DNA of 64,000 nt from Dendrophyllia cribrosa (GCA_024195265.1 JAJLRJ010000001.1:4672857-4736856), one strand, 5' to 3'; shown: positions 37,642 through 49,093, numbered from the stretch's first letter. Notes: generated from the sequence alone by a model not told the origin. Numbers and translations are program-made.

Positions 37642-37959
37642 CTCGATATGTCAACAACTGAAATTGCGCAACCAACTTTAAACACTTGATTGGGCTCCTT
37701 GAATTCTTGAGTTGTCTCTCTGTTGGGTTCTTAGAGAGTCAGAAACCCAGAGACCTATAAATCTAGAGACCCTAGGGCTCTGGGTTGATGGGCCTTTAGG
37801 TCTGTAGGTCTCTGGCCCGAGGGTGTACTCCCCGAAAATTTGGGTGGGGGTGTGCGGCGCTCTTCTTGAAACCCTTATAAATATGTGATTTTCCATACTC
37901 TATTTCAGACCTGACTCAAAATCCGATATTTCAGACCAGGCCCCGGTTGTTCAAAAGGC

Positions 37960-37993
<34 letters not shown>

Positions 37994-38574
37994 GTGGATA
38001 AGTATTAACAAAACCAATTGTGTTATCCCCTGGATAGTGATTTATCCGGTGGATAGCGCTATCCATCTTTTGAACAACCGGGGCCAGACGCTTAAATCGA
38101 TATCCTATTTCAGACCTGCCCTGTAAAATAAGTACTGGTCAACGTGACATGCCGTTGCAGCACATACACTCTGAAACATGATCGCAGCTGACCCGGAATG
38201 CAGGAACTACTGCGGCTTGCGTAAAACATTTGAGAAGGGCTTCACATTGCCGACGTTAATCAACTGCACTTCTCGAGCAAAAAAAACGTAGCTTCTTCAA
38301 AAAACTATACCCAATTCCAGACCAGAGTGCACAAACATACCCTATTTTAGACCAAAAATGGTCAAAATCGATACACTATTTCAGATCAAAATGGCTCGAA
38401 AACCATACCCTTGGACGCCGCACATACCTATATAGCTTATAAAGGGAATTCCTCCCCCGCCTGGGGGATCTTTGGTTCTGTGTCTGAGCTCCATCAAACC
38501 TGAGCCCCATCAACCCCCTGAGCCAGAGCCCAATTTAAGGTTGGTTGCGTGATTTCAGTTGTTGATATATCGAG
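37642..38574. mobile_element. 933-bp TIR element with two further nested elements
   Basis: The outer ends CTCGATATGTCAACAACTG and CAGTTGTTGATATATCGAG are inverted repeats extending about 45 bp with few mismatches. Inside lies a TATTTCAGACC-rich repeat (about 37820-38465), itself interrupted by a palindrome at 37940-38085. Confidence 0.75.
37940..38085. mobile_element. palindromic MITE (CCCCGGTTGTTCAAA family)
   Basis: GCCCCGGTTGTTCAAAAGG and TTTTGAACAACCGGGG close a near-perfect palindrome containing GGATAAATCACTATCC in both arms. CAG flanks both sides as a 3-bp duplication. A fragment of the same family (GATTTATCCGGCGGATAGCG) lies near 33642. Confidence 0.8.
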
Positions 38575-38942
38575 AAAGGGCCACGCCACGAGAAACCCAA
38601 TCACATACAGAGAGGTAAGCCCACACCTAGGGTCCTAGGCCCCAGACCGAGTTGAGAAACCTTAGGAATCTGGGCACGAGATAACTGCAGAGGCTCATTG
38701 CTCGACAGAAGTTGGGAGGGGAGAACACGCTGAGCAAAATGAGTTCAGACACAAGAACGTTGAACACAGTGCGCTCTTGATCGATCTCTTTGCCATTTGC
38801 GTGGTTCATTCGGCTGGCAATGATCAAAGGGCTCTAAGAGCGGGAGCCATCTCGTGAATACGAAAGCGTGGATTTTCGCGCGCGTCCGCTAGCGAATTTA
38901 ATACCGTAAAATGCCCCCGTCCTCTCCCCCGTCCTCTCCCCC

Positions 38943-38969
38943 GCCCCCCCCCCCCCCCCCCCCCCCCCC
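38943..38969. repeat. poly(C) tract
   Basis: Long C homopolymer after CCCCCGTCCTCTCC repeats. Both flanking ORFs are polyproline/polyglycine artefacts. 38970-39640 holds no recognisable gene. Confidence 0.85.
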
Positions 38970-39640
38970 AACCCCGCTTATATGTGTTAACTGCGGATTA
39001 CAAGGGTTTCGATTGTTGAAGAGAAATTCGCCCAACCTGGTTTTTAGGAGCCTCTTAGAAGAGAAAAATACACAGGAAAACACGACAGGTGAGGTTTGTT
39101 ACAAATGCATTCAGATTATTTACAGCGTTTTGAAGGTCAAGGAGAAATTATAGACATAGTGACAATTCATTGTTCTCCTCATTGTTGTAGTTTCTGTTTC
39201 AAACTGTTTCATCAGACAAAGATCAACTACCGGTTTCACATGGCTATGGTTTGACGCATGCGCAGACGTTTGATCGCGGTGGAGTTTTTACTAGACTGCA
39301 AATCAGTCGGGTTTATTTTTCGCTGCTCGCTTAGACTGCTAGCTGTCCCTTTTCAGTCAATCGAGCGGGCGAGCTAATCACGAAAACAAGCTCGGTGAGA
39401 CTGGAGCGAGCGAACGAGCCGAGGGGTTTGCATTATACTTTTCGCTCGCTCGCCGCTCGGATCGCCAGTCGCGTATTTGTTCGCCCGCTTGACTATCCAG
39501 AGAGGGACTGCTAGCAGTCTACTGCTCGCTCGCAAAGGCGCGAGCCTCACACGCCCCATAGGCGGTTTGCGTCTCTCGCTCCAGGACCGCACGCATTCGT
39601 ATTACCAAGGCATAAAATGCATCTGTTTTACACTAAGTTG

Positions 39641-41195
39641 TTACGCACCCATTACTAATCCCCAGTCTTTAAGCGTCCTTGATTTGCAGTTGTCTGTTTT
39701 AAGTCCATCCTTGTGCAGCCGCCTTTCTGAAAGTGCAACGCATATTTGACAGTAAGTCGGATACTCTGATTTCCAGTAGTTTCCAATAACTTTTCCTGAC
39801 ATATTACCGATGCCTAGCCACTTCCATTCCAGGTATTTATTGTATGCGGCCTCGTTCTCGTTAAGATGTTTCAAGTAATCAGCCAAAAGTCTCGGGCTCT
39901 TAAAATCTCGAACTTTAATTACGGAGGTTTTAAGATTGCCGGGCAGGAACTCGTCGAGTTTGTCCGTACTCATGACAACAGGAACTGAGCCGGCATCGAG
40001 AGCATGGCTCAGTTGTTCGTCAACAAAATAATCGCAGTCTTGATTAAAAAATACCAGAGTAAACTTATAGGTTTTGCCAATTCTGTTTTGAGCTCGTTAA
40101 AATTTTTCCCGTTTGATAAGTTGAAACCGCCCCAGGGAATCAAATCTTTTTTGTTCTTTAGGCATCGTCCGTAAGAGTCTACTCGAGCAAACCGCATTAG
40201 CTGCCTCATGTACTCAGTACGCACGGGCTCACAATTTGATAGTGCCACCATGATGAACCCGGTTTTGTTCTTAAAAGGAATCGGCGCTGCTAATTTGGGA
40301 ATAGAAAAAGTCGGAACAGGAAAATCAGAATCTAAGCGATAACTTGCCAGCAGCTTAAATTTGGACATAAACGTTTCGTTTTTTAACACCGGTGTGTACA
40401 CGGGGTTTTCTTGCGTCCACAAGATCCACGGCACCGCATCTGAAGGAGGAATCATGTGCCCATCACGTGCATGTACAATGAATCCGTTTGCTTCACGTTC
40501 TCGGGAGTGGTTGCTCGTCACCTCACATGCCACAGGACACCTATCCTTCTCCCACTTAAGGCGGGAGTCTACCTGAATTTTAATGAAATTTTAAGAGGTT
40601 TTAAGAAGGGATAGGAGAAAGAAAATGAGTTTTGGAACACCAACAGACAGTCGATACCCACGTAAGAGCACCCCAGGTTGCTAGTGGACTAACTTGGTAT
40701 CCGTCTATTAATTATTAACTACAAATTCTAATTTAAAAACTTCACTAAATCTTCAACATTTCTTATTTCTCTAAATTTTACCAATCCTTTGAGAAAAACT
40801 ATTTCCTCCCAAACATACCCAAAAATCACGCAAAAATTTACAAAACACCCCATGACATAGGTTTATGTTTTAAGCATAGAGGTTTTGGATTGCTTGAAAC
40901 GTGAACGAGATATTTCCATTAAAGCCATGTCAAGTGGCGGAAAAGCGGCGTTTAGGTTAACTCCCGCCTTAAGCTGCAAATGCTTAACTTTTCCAAACCA
41001 AGTCGACCAGTAAATGATCACCCAACGCATCGTCTGGTTGTCTGTCCTGTTGTGTGGCTTCATTAAAACAACTTTCTCGAACAAAACATTTTGTTCTTTG
41101 TAAGAAAACAAATTAATATTAAGTCGCCAAATTAACACCATCTCGGCGAATAGGAGGCAACATAGGAACTTAAGGAGACGGAAATTGCATCCCAT
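39641..41195 (-). pseudogene. GT10 alpha-1,3-fucosyltransferase copy, broken by a MITE and a frameshift
   Basis: On the minus strand, 41195-40969 encodes a cytoplasmic tail, one signal-anchor helix (about residues 7-25) and the start of the stem (NRTDNQT). Coding resumes from 40555 and shows GT10 features: CPVACEVTSN, VPWILWTQENP, a SYGRC motif, TYKFTLVFFNQ and DYFVDEQLSHALDAGSVPVV. Family members are Golgi type II enzymes moving fucose from GDP-fucose. Two lesions exist. A TTAA-flanked MITE (40560-40968) splits the frame; without it and one TTAA the codons run on in frame. A one-base loss near 40068-40074 shifts the reading frame before the donor-binding region. Without the lesions it would be about 380 residues, a normal length. 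A donor GTTAAG at 40988 and an acceptor at 40573 could splice out most of the MITE, but the frameshift would remain. Assembly error is possible for the single base. Confidence 0.82.
40560..40968. mobile_element. TTAA-flanked MITE inside the fucosyltransferase
   Basis: Ends GGCGGGAGTCTACCT and AGGTTAACTCCCGCC are inverted repeats with two mismatches. TTAA lies at 40556-40559 and 40969-40972. TTAA targets are typical of piggyBac and Kolobok elements. Longer relatives of its interior occur downstream of both GPCR copies (about 59590-60115 and 63545-63930), so this copy is an internal-deletion form. Confidence 0.88.
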
Positions 41196-41361
41196 TTTAA
41201 TTTGTCTTTTGATTTACCTGTTGATAAAAGGTCGTCAGATGAGTAATATGCAGTTAAAAAGACTATATACAAAAATAAATTTTCCTTTCGCATGAAGGCA
41301 TGACTCCCTTTTTTATGTATTTCATCAATAACTTACTAATTACGAACTATTGTTAGTTGTA

Positions 41362-41659
41362 AAGGCCCGTTTACACATGCGATTTTTGATGCGATTTTTG
41401 TCGCGCTCTCCAATGCAACTTTTTTTTCCTGTGCGATTCGGGTAAAATATTTGCTGCGATTTCCCAAAAATTGCCACATGTTAGAACATGTTCGAAATCT
41501 CTGCGACATCGCGCGACAAATCGCGCCCAAATCGCACTAAAATCGCCGCTAGTTTACACACACCGATTCGAAGATGCAACTTGCGGGCGACAAAAATTTC
41601 ACCGAAAAGTGCGATAAAAATTGCACAAAAATATCCAATCGCCTGTGTAAACGGGCCTT
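41362..41659. mobile_element. PIF/Harbinger-like MITE with TAA duplication
   Basis: AAGGCCCGTTTACAC and GTGTAAACGGGCCTT are inverted ends with GCGATTTTT-rich arms. The flanks read TGTAA and TAACAGGGACT. The related repeat at 1006-1016 reads TGTAACGGGGACT without the element, which gives an empty site and fixes the TAA duplication. Confidence 0.82.
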
Positions 41660-42015
41660 AACAGGGACTTTTGGGGAATTAAGCTCCATGGCTGACCGAG
41701 AGGTGCCCTGCTACTGACCGAGAGGTGCCCTGCTGCTAACCGAGATCCTTTACATCAAGTGGATCAGAACTTCATTCAGGAACGGCTGATGTTAACTCAT
41801 TCGGCTACAAGCAGAACTCAAAGCTCTTACTGAAAGACTAATTGTCATTAACTAGTTGTAGCCAATTGTATTTGGACAACTCAATTTTCCTTGCGTAACT
41901 TTACCAAATAGAAGAAATTCTAAAGATACTACTTAATTTTCACACCTTCGCAACCTAAAGCTCATTTCATATTCCAAAGGCTTTGTTCCAACAGCAGGTG
42001 AAAAACCCCTTTTAG

Positions 42016-42660
42016 GTAATTCCCTTGAAAAGGATCTTATACTTAACTTTTTTTCAAACTTGGTACGATTGATAACCATGCTTAGGGCATTCGCAAAATG
42101 CAATAAAGAAAGGAGGTCGCCGTGCTTGTTTTTACACTGTACTCCCGTTATTTATAGCGACTTTTTATAATTGCGCGAGGAATGTTCGAAACTCGATCAT
42201 CGAGAAATGGACCCTTATTGCCTGTAGAAAACTATGATTTTTATTGAAATTTTAACACTATTTATTTGATTTTACGACATTCTTTCAGGGAAGTCATTTC
42301 AAATTGATCGGTCTTGCAAATTTTGCAAGGAAATCGGACCGCTTCGTCATCAGCACATACTCCTCGTTGGCTCCAAATACAGGTTTTCACGCGATTTACA
42401 CAGAATTAATACAAGTTCTACCACTGAACTTTTTTTCTGCTTAAAATATGTTATTTATAGTCCAATTACGAGTAAATGACATCAGTAAAAAATAGGGGTC
42501 ACCGTACTCGTTTAGGAGAAAACAATCTCTTATTCATTTGGCCAACTTATCCTCAAAGGAAACCTTCTTGGTTCGGACTGTGCGCGCGCTCGTGCGCGCG
42601 CTGATGACGCAAGAAATTATGCGCAGAACGTGATGCGCAATGCAATACTAAGGAATTACC
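42016..42660. mobile_element. MITE with GGTAATTCC ends
   Basis: The left end GGTAATTCCCTTGAA pairs with the right end ACTAAGGAATTACC. The flanks are TTTA (left) and TTAA (right), a probable TTAA target with one mutation. Its right part (GCGCTGATGACGCAAGAAATTATGCGCAG) resembles DNA at about 33525-33570. Confidence 0.65.
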
Positions 42661-42664
42661 TTAA

Positions 42665-43320
42665 GGACGTTCGCGCTAATTGTTTATGCGCATCCTTACT
42701 GCGCACGCAATTCATGTCGCATCGCCATGCTACGTCATGCACGAGCGCGCGCGCAAGAGAAGAAATGTAAGCACATAAAGGGCTGATAGCGGTTGCGTTA
42801 ACTTTGCTTAGATTTAACTCGCTTGGATGGTCGGTGACCGCCAATTTTTTTTTCATAGATAATTTTCTTTGCCAATTTTTGACAAATTGTGAAAAAATGA
42901 ACAAAAAATCAATGTAGGAAGTTTAAATTTTTTTCCATTTTTCTACCCGCGCGCCATCGAATCCTGCCAACTTGCGGCTGTCAGAGTTTACAAATGCTGT
43001 CGTTTAAAGATGAAATTTACTTCAAGGAACGTCACCAGTTGAATGAATTTGCTGAACAGACCTACTAGCTTAAAATTTGGGAAAAAAGTTGCATTTTAGA
43101 GATTTATTTGCAATATTTTTAGACTAACAGTCATTCGGGTCACATCCCGTAAGGAAGACCAATTTTTCAAAATTAGGGTCGCCTTTAAGATAGCTTATCT
43201 CAGAAACGAAGTCGGTGACCCCCTCATTTGTTTGCATTTCTGACACGAGTAACTCATAACCTAGCTGTAGCAAAAGTTTTATAAAAAAATCAATGTTAGA
43301 TGATTTTCGCGCGAACGTCC
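42665..43320. mobile_element. TTAA-flanked MITE with GGACGTTCGCGC ends
   Basis: The termini GGACGTTCGCGC and GCGCGAACGTCC are exact inverted 12-mers, bracketed by TTAA at 42661-42664 and 43321-43324. No transposase. It inserted in the TTAA at the edge of the neighbouring MITE. Confidence 0.85.
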
Positions 43321-43457
43321 TTAAGCCTTGCTTTACGATCCCAAAAGTTAAGATATTTTCCAGGAGGAGGAAAATCTACTTTTCACTGAAAAATGTGCCG
43401 TAAGATATAGTTTTTCGTTTGGCTATAAAGGAGTTTTATTCAGTCAGTAATTTTAGG

Positions 43458-43567
43458 GGTCAATTCAATAAAACTTGTGTAATTTACAAGTGTAGCTATT
43501 GTTTTTAATCTCTGAAACAATGGCTACGCTTGTAAATTACACTGGTAAAAGTTTTATTGAATTGACC
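43458..43567. repeat. 110-bp palindrome
   Basis: GGTCAATTCAATAAAACTTG opens and CAAGTTTTATTGAATTGACC-like sequence closes it, with GTAATTTACAAG and CTTGTAAATTAC in the arms. MITE-like. 43568-44268 shows no gene; an 85-codon ORF there has no recognisable family. Confidence 0.8.
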
Positions 43568-44272
43568 TCAGGTTAATCTTTACAGCACCCTACGGTATCG
43601 TCTACGCTAAATTTTCCGCTTTCATCCTGGCAAAACTGGTTTTTGCTCGGCGCCACATTTCCCCGATGCCAACCATGAATAAAGAATCAGACGAACCAAC
43701 TCTAACAGTATACGTTCAACAGCAAAAGTTTCTATCAGTTTTACATTATCTATTTGCATTCGTATCACGTGTTCAAATTACGGCCCTCTGTTTGGCTACG
43801 GACTGTACCGACGTGCTTCAATATTATCTTATATCAATGCAGGCGATATATTTCTTCGGAACTCAGAACAAAAAAGGCAGTTAGAGTTTTTAAACATTTC
43901 AAGCAGCTTCTGGATATAACGGTAAAGGAAATTACATTTCTTAATGCGAATTTATGTCATTATAAATGTTTGGTTGACTTTTTTCTTTGTGTTATTGTTA
44001 GCGGCTCTTGAGAAATACGTACAAGTCATAATCAAATTCATGTGCTTTAACGCGTTTATTTGTGAGGACAGTTCCTCGAAGCATTAATGTAATGCGTTTT
44101 TACTTTTAGATAAACTTATGGATTATTTTTGAAAAAAAAAAAACTTATCAAAAGAAGAATTTGTTGTCCGTTTTATTCATAACTTATGGATGAACAAGCA
44201 CAATGACTTGCTTTCATTAATACTCTACCTTTCAAATCAAAACTTCTCTAAGCAGTTCTGAGCAGTTGTTAA

Positions 44273-44859
44273 CCCTATTCGGCCTGGGGGAGGGGGGGGG
44301 GGGGGGGGGCACAAAGTGCCCGCGCTAACTTTCAACATTCATAACTTCTTTAATATGTAATCAAACGCCATCAAACTTTGTGACTTTTCCTAAAATTTAT
44401 CTGGCAACAATTTTTGATCACGTGACTTGACGTTTCCATGGCAACAAGATATTGACAGCCATGTTTTTGGAAATTTGCATATTTATACCTTTGAATGAAG
44501 AAAAACAATGTTTATTGGTATAACTTTTGTATTTTTACGTCATTTAGCGTTTATTTATTGGTTTTGATTAATTTTGGGTCAATTTGGACGGTTTTTAAGA
44601 GGTTTTAAAAAAATTCAAAAATTCATGATGGCGGATCCAAGATGGCGGCCGTATAACTAATTACCTAATATCTACGTCATATGACGTCATCGTTCCATTG
44701 TGCGGACCGCAAAGGAGACAGTTTTGGACGTACTATGTGCCCTCCAGGTTTCACTGTCTCAGCCTTAATGTTCTTGAAGTTACGAAGGGGGGGGGGGGGG
44801 GGGGGCACAATGTGCCCCCCCAGGCTCAGGAACTCAAAAAAAGCCCAGGCCGAATAGGG
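44273..44859. mobile_element. TTAA-flanked MITE with G-tract arms
   Basis: CCCTATTCGGCCTGGG and CCCAGGCCGAATAGGG are exact inverted ends, TTAA lies at 44269-44272 and 44860-44863, and each arm continues into a G tract plus GGCACAAAGTGCCC-like sequence. 44864-45759 holds nothing recognisable. Confidence 0.88.
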
Positions 44860-45759
44860 TTAATAGACTGCCGTCAGTCATAGCTTATATGGTAGGGGTA
44901 AAGAAACCGACTAACTCTTCAATCGCTTGTCTTCAACCCATTTGAAAAGTTTATGGAGGGCTATGTTCCTTTTGCGGATTTTGTTTTCGAAGCTGAAACT
45001 GAATGGATTCCATAAGTACAGTCGTAGCTACTTACTATAGTAAAAATACGTTTTGTTTCCGGGTTTTGTTAATGCATTGCGGCGATTAAAAAATAAAGAA
45101 ACTTACCTTATACCAAGAGACTATCACGTAAGAGAGCCAATCTCCCATACATACCCTATTCCAACGAAAATATGTCTCAAGTTATTTTTAGAACGTACCA
45201 GTCTTCCGCGGATAGTATGACCACGCGCGTTGCGTGGATATATGCGTGGATTCTTTTTGGCTTCTCGAGTGCTCTCCAAACTTCCCAAGTGCAACCATAA
45301 CTCGATAAATGCACAGCTAAAAGCATAAACCAATCCTTTTATAACATAGCGAAAGGAAAAGAAAAAACATTGATCGCATGACAGAACGAAAAAAGGTCAA
45401 AAAAGGCGCGAAAATTATTGCCGCGTATCGCAGTTCACCTTGGCGAAGCTGAATGAAAGTTTACCTTGGCAAAGCTGCTCAAACCACCTGATCTGGAGAA
45501 AACGAACAAACACAACATTCTAAAATGTCTTCTAATTATTGGCTTTGAAATACGGTAAATGCTTTATGCTTCCTTGAAAATGTTCCTAAACATTGTTTGA
45601 AGCGGATTGGAACCGAAAAAATTTCCCTACGCGGCTGTAGTGCAAGTTTTGTGGAACTCAGTCTGCTCAGTGGAGAAATGGTTCATGAACTGAAACGGCT
45701 CTTGCGCGCCCTTTTGATTCAAGCAGTAAAGCAAACAAAGTTTGGTTAAAGGCCTGGTT

Positions 45760-45764
45760 CATAC
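45760..45764. repeat. left 5-bp target duplication of the BEL/Pao element
   Basis: CATAC precedes the 5' LTR and recurs at 53781-53785 after the 3' LTR. Confidence 0.9.
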
Positions 45765-46337
45765 TGTTACTTTCGTAATGCGTTACAGTTCTTTATGTTT
45801 TCGTTATTTGTTATTGTTATGTTTAGGCACGTGCCTTTGTTAATATTAACCAGGAGTGAATCAAATTTCACGACGTTATCTTAGTATCGCTACTATTTTA
45901 TCGGTAGAATTTCTCGCTATAGTTCTTAGGTTTATTTGCCACACAATAATATCGCTTATTCGCTACATTGCTACCCGCCTTTCTGTTCTCAGGAGCAAGA
46001 CCAAAGTAAGTCTCCACATTTGTTTTACTTTAGGTTATTGTATCTTATTGTTTCTTCGCAGTATCTGTTTATTTCACGCTTCCAGTTTTCTATATAGTCT
46101 TTGTCTTAGCGTTACATTTTTATAGCACATTTTACTTAGGTTTCTTTTGCTGTACTTTATTTTAGTTCGAACCACAAAGTCAGCTCAGTACCCAATCCAC
46201 TGTAATCGATAGTGTTAATCTTGGCTACATGGATTAAAGATAAACTTGAACTTTGATATCTATAAACGTGCGTTCGGATTCTGCTCCGATCACCTTCACA
46301 TCGTGCTCGGCTATACGAGTAACCGTTTGGGGTTACA
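45765..46337 (+). repeat. 5' LTR of the BEL/Pao element
   Basis: 573 bp beginning TGTTACTTTCG and ending GGGGTTACA, matching 53208-53780 with a single substitution seen. The 89-codon ORF in it also occurs in the 3' LTR and is not a gene. Confidence 0.93.
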
Positions 46338-46484
46338 TAAGTTCGAATTTGTGCTTCTAATTCCTGCCAAGTCAAGCAATTCCAGCAATTCTGTGATCTA
46401 AAGAACTGGGACGGATACGATTCTGCGAATGTTTGCCCTCTTTGTTGCGTAACAACGTACTAGACACGTCGCGACATACATTTC

Positions 46485-47210
46485 TTGGCTGATATGGCCG
46501 AGGGTGGTTCTGATAATATCGAGCTAAGTGGGAGAATAAGACAAAGAAATCTTACTCTCGATTTGGAAGGAATTGATGCGGAAAGCCTTCGTAAACTAAA
46601 GCAAGTGAGAGGCAGCAAAAAGGGCATTGTTACGCGAATACATGGAGAGATAAAGGAGTTAATGATAAACCGATTAAACGCTCCACGTGTAAAAGAAAAA
46701 CTCGATCAATTACATAAAGCCTTCGCAGAGTTTTCAAGAGTTCACATTGCCTATCACGATCGTCTGGAGGATCCGTACGATATTGAAGAGTCAGACGAGT
46801 ATTTCAAATCAGTTGAACAGTCTCACGGCCAACTTGCGGGCGAGATATCACGCTGGATCGATAACCCCCTCGAGGTTAATATCCACGACACACTCGTCGA
46901 CGTCACGCCAGCCGATTCGATTAGTAACGTAAGCTCTCGCGCTAGCTCTAAGCATTCCCGTCGCTCCGTACGTTCCAAAGCATCCACTTCCAGCTCTGTT
47001 CCATCTGCACGAGCAAAGGCTGCTGCGAAAAGAGCAATGTTAGAAGCAGAAGCTGCCAAGTTGGAAGACTGGCGGACTTTACAGAAGGAAGAACTCGCTC
47101 TTCAATTGAAAAGGAAAGCCTTAGAGCTTCAAACAGAGATAGCTAAGGCACAAGCGGAGGAACTTGCGTACGCCCAAGCCGAAGATTTGTGGTACAAAGC
47201 CGTTAGCTGA
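46485..47210 (+). pseudogene. N-terminal gag portion of the BEL/Pao element
   Basis: 241 codons: basic N-terminus, serine-rich middle and an alanine/glutamate-rich coiled-coil end. The next part of gag continues in another frame that overlaps this one (47164-48651). The single-base frame change therefore lies near 47165-47210. The start ATG follows a roughly 150-bp leader after the LTR. Confidence 0.75.
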
Positions 47211-48651
47211 AAACAATAACACAGGGGAATCTGTAACAAGGACGCAGCAACACTCAACCATAGATCCACCGCGAAACGTCCACGCCAAAACAAGTGAAGA
47301 AGCACACTATGAAGATTCCTTGATTTCAGCTGAGGAACCCAAAACACCAGACAGACCGTTTGGCGTTTCTGAGTCTACGAGATTAGAAGTCAGTCCTACA
47401 CCGCATCAGAATTGCAATTCGCCCGATACAAAACAATCGCCATCCGCCCCAATCAAGGTTACACCAGAAAACTATGAGCCTACTCATGGTGGTAACTTCA
47501 GCGATTCCACAGGAAATGATGCACTTGTTCGACAACTACTGGAGGCTCAGTTCTTCCAGAGCCAGCAGCTCCAGGCTCTTGTACAGCGACAACAAGAGAG
47601 TACGCTAGCACTGACACTGCCCCAACCAGAAGTTCCCGTTTTCAGCGGAAACCCAACCGAATACTGGTCGTTTATTCGGGCTTTCGAGAGTCTGATCGAC
47701 AGGAAAACTGCAAGCGAAAGCACTAGACTTTATTACCTGGTGCAGTACACCTCTGGCGAAGTGCAAGAACTGGTAAAAAGCTGCCTGTCGATGAGCGAAG
47801 AATCTGGCTATCGGACAGCACGCAACCTCCTACGAAAGAGCTACGGATCGAACTACAAGGTAGCATGCGCGTATGTGGAAAAGCTATCAAATGGTCCTGT
47901 GATAAAGGCTGAGGATGGTGAAGCCTTGAAAAGGTTTTCTATTTCGCTAACTGGTTGCAAGAACACTCTAACTGAGATCGGATATCTAAACAAGCTCGAA
48001 AACCCGGACACGCTTAGAGCCATTGTTCAGAGGCTTCCGTTTGGGTTAAGACAAAAATGGCGTGATATGGCGGACAATATCACCGAAACCCAAAATCGCG
48101 AGATCACCATCGCCGATCTTAGCGATTTTGTCACTGCTAGAGCTAGGGCAGCCACCCACGCGGTATTCGGAAACATCTCCAGCCAACCTTCGCAATCCCA
48201 GGGAGGCTTCGAACCAAGAAAGAGAGCTCCAATGCACACGAGAGCATCCTTCGGCACACAAGTGGAAACGAGCGAAGAGCGCGATAACACCGAGATGCAG
48301 TCAAACCAAACAGGCCGCAAGTGTCCTCTCTGTCGTAAAAGTGACCACTGGCTATCGCAGTGTAGTAACTTCAAGGAGAAGTCTTTAGCTGCAAGGTGGC
48401 AGTACGTCGATTCTCAAAACTTGTGTGCTAACTGTCTAGTTGTGGGTCATTCAGCTAACTCCTGTCCCAAGAAAGGTTTCTGCCGTATCACTGGATGCAA
48501 CGGAAAGCATTCAAGCTACCTTCACCCTAGAGGGCAAGTAGCAGCTCCAATTAGTGACGCCGCAAGCTCTCCGGCCACAGAGGCTCAAGCTCCAACGTCC
48601 AATCGAGAAATTGGACAAACCGCTTTCAGCGGTTACACTAAAGAAACATAG
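47164..48651 (+). pseudogene. gag portion with DUF1759 and zinc knuckles
   Basis: This frame carries the DUF1759-type capsid region (YWSFIRAFESLIDRK) and, near its end, two CCHC-like knuckles (CPLCRKSDHWLSQC; CANCLVVGHSANSC) for RNA packaging. Its stop lies in the first bases of the inserted sequence at 48648. The same frame resumes after the insertion, so gag and pol were one ORF. The upstream start belongs to the preceding ORF. Confidence 0.8.
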
Positions 48652-49093
48652 GCATAATAAACCCACCTTGTCCCTTACTTAATTATTTAATATTAATCGG
48701 TAAGTTATATATCTGGGATTGTAGAAAAAAGAATATACACCCGTGCATTGCAGGTTACAAACAAAAAATCAAAATTAACTATCAGACAGAAAAGTACATT
48801 GCCTCAAAAAATAACGATCTGTTAAATTTTTATAAAAAATGGCCAGAAAATATCTCTCTTTAATCTAGTTTAGTTAGTGCTTTAAACGCATGTAATACGC
48901 GTTTTATAAAAAAAAAAGACAGTAATTGCGCAACTGTTTTTTTTTTTCGACTATTTCCCAGTAAAGAAACTGTAAACTGTAAGTGCAAAGTAAGTAATGT
49001 CTGTTAGTAACTGTAATTGTAAGTAAGTAAGTAAAGTAATCATGTAAGATTGTAAGTAGTGTTGTAAGTGTTGTAAATAAATAAAGTCTGTAT

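Larger units (their letters stand above)
41660..43403. repeat. second copy of the 530-bp repeat, split by two nested MITEs
   Basis: 41660-42011 and 43325-43403 match the two halves of the repeat at 1006-1429 (e.g. GAGATCCTTTACATCAAGTG; AAGATATTTTCCAGGAGGA). The 1.3 kb between them is two adjacent elements, 42016-42660 and 42665-43320. Confidence 0.75.

Noticed and set aside
40573..40988. A conventional intron in the fucosyltransferase
   Set aside because: The interval coincides with a TTAA-flanked MITE, and the flanking codons join in frame without it. An ancestral intron is unnecessary, though splicing of the MITE remains possible.
43666..44011. Two overlapping ORFs of 72 and 85 codons
   Set aside because: No recognisable domain, no supporting splice structure, and located between MITEs.
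45856..46125. 89-codon ORF in the 5' LTR (and its copy at 53299-53568)
   Set aside because: Identical in both LTRs, hydrophobic and without a known domain. LTR sequence suffices to explain it.
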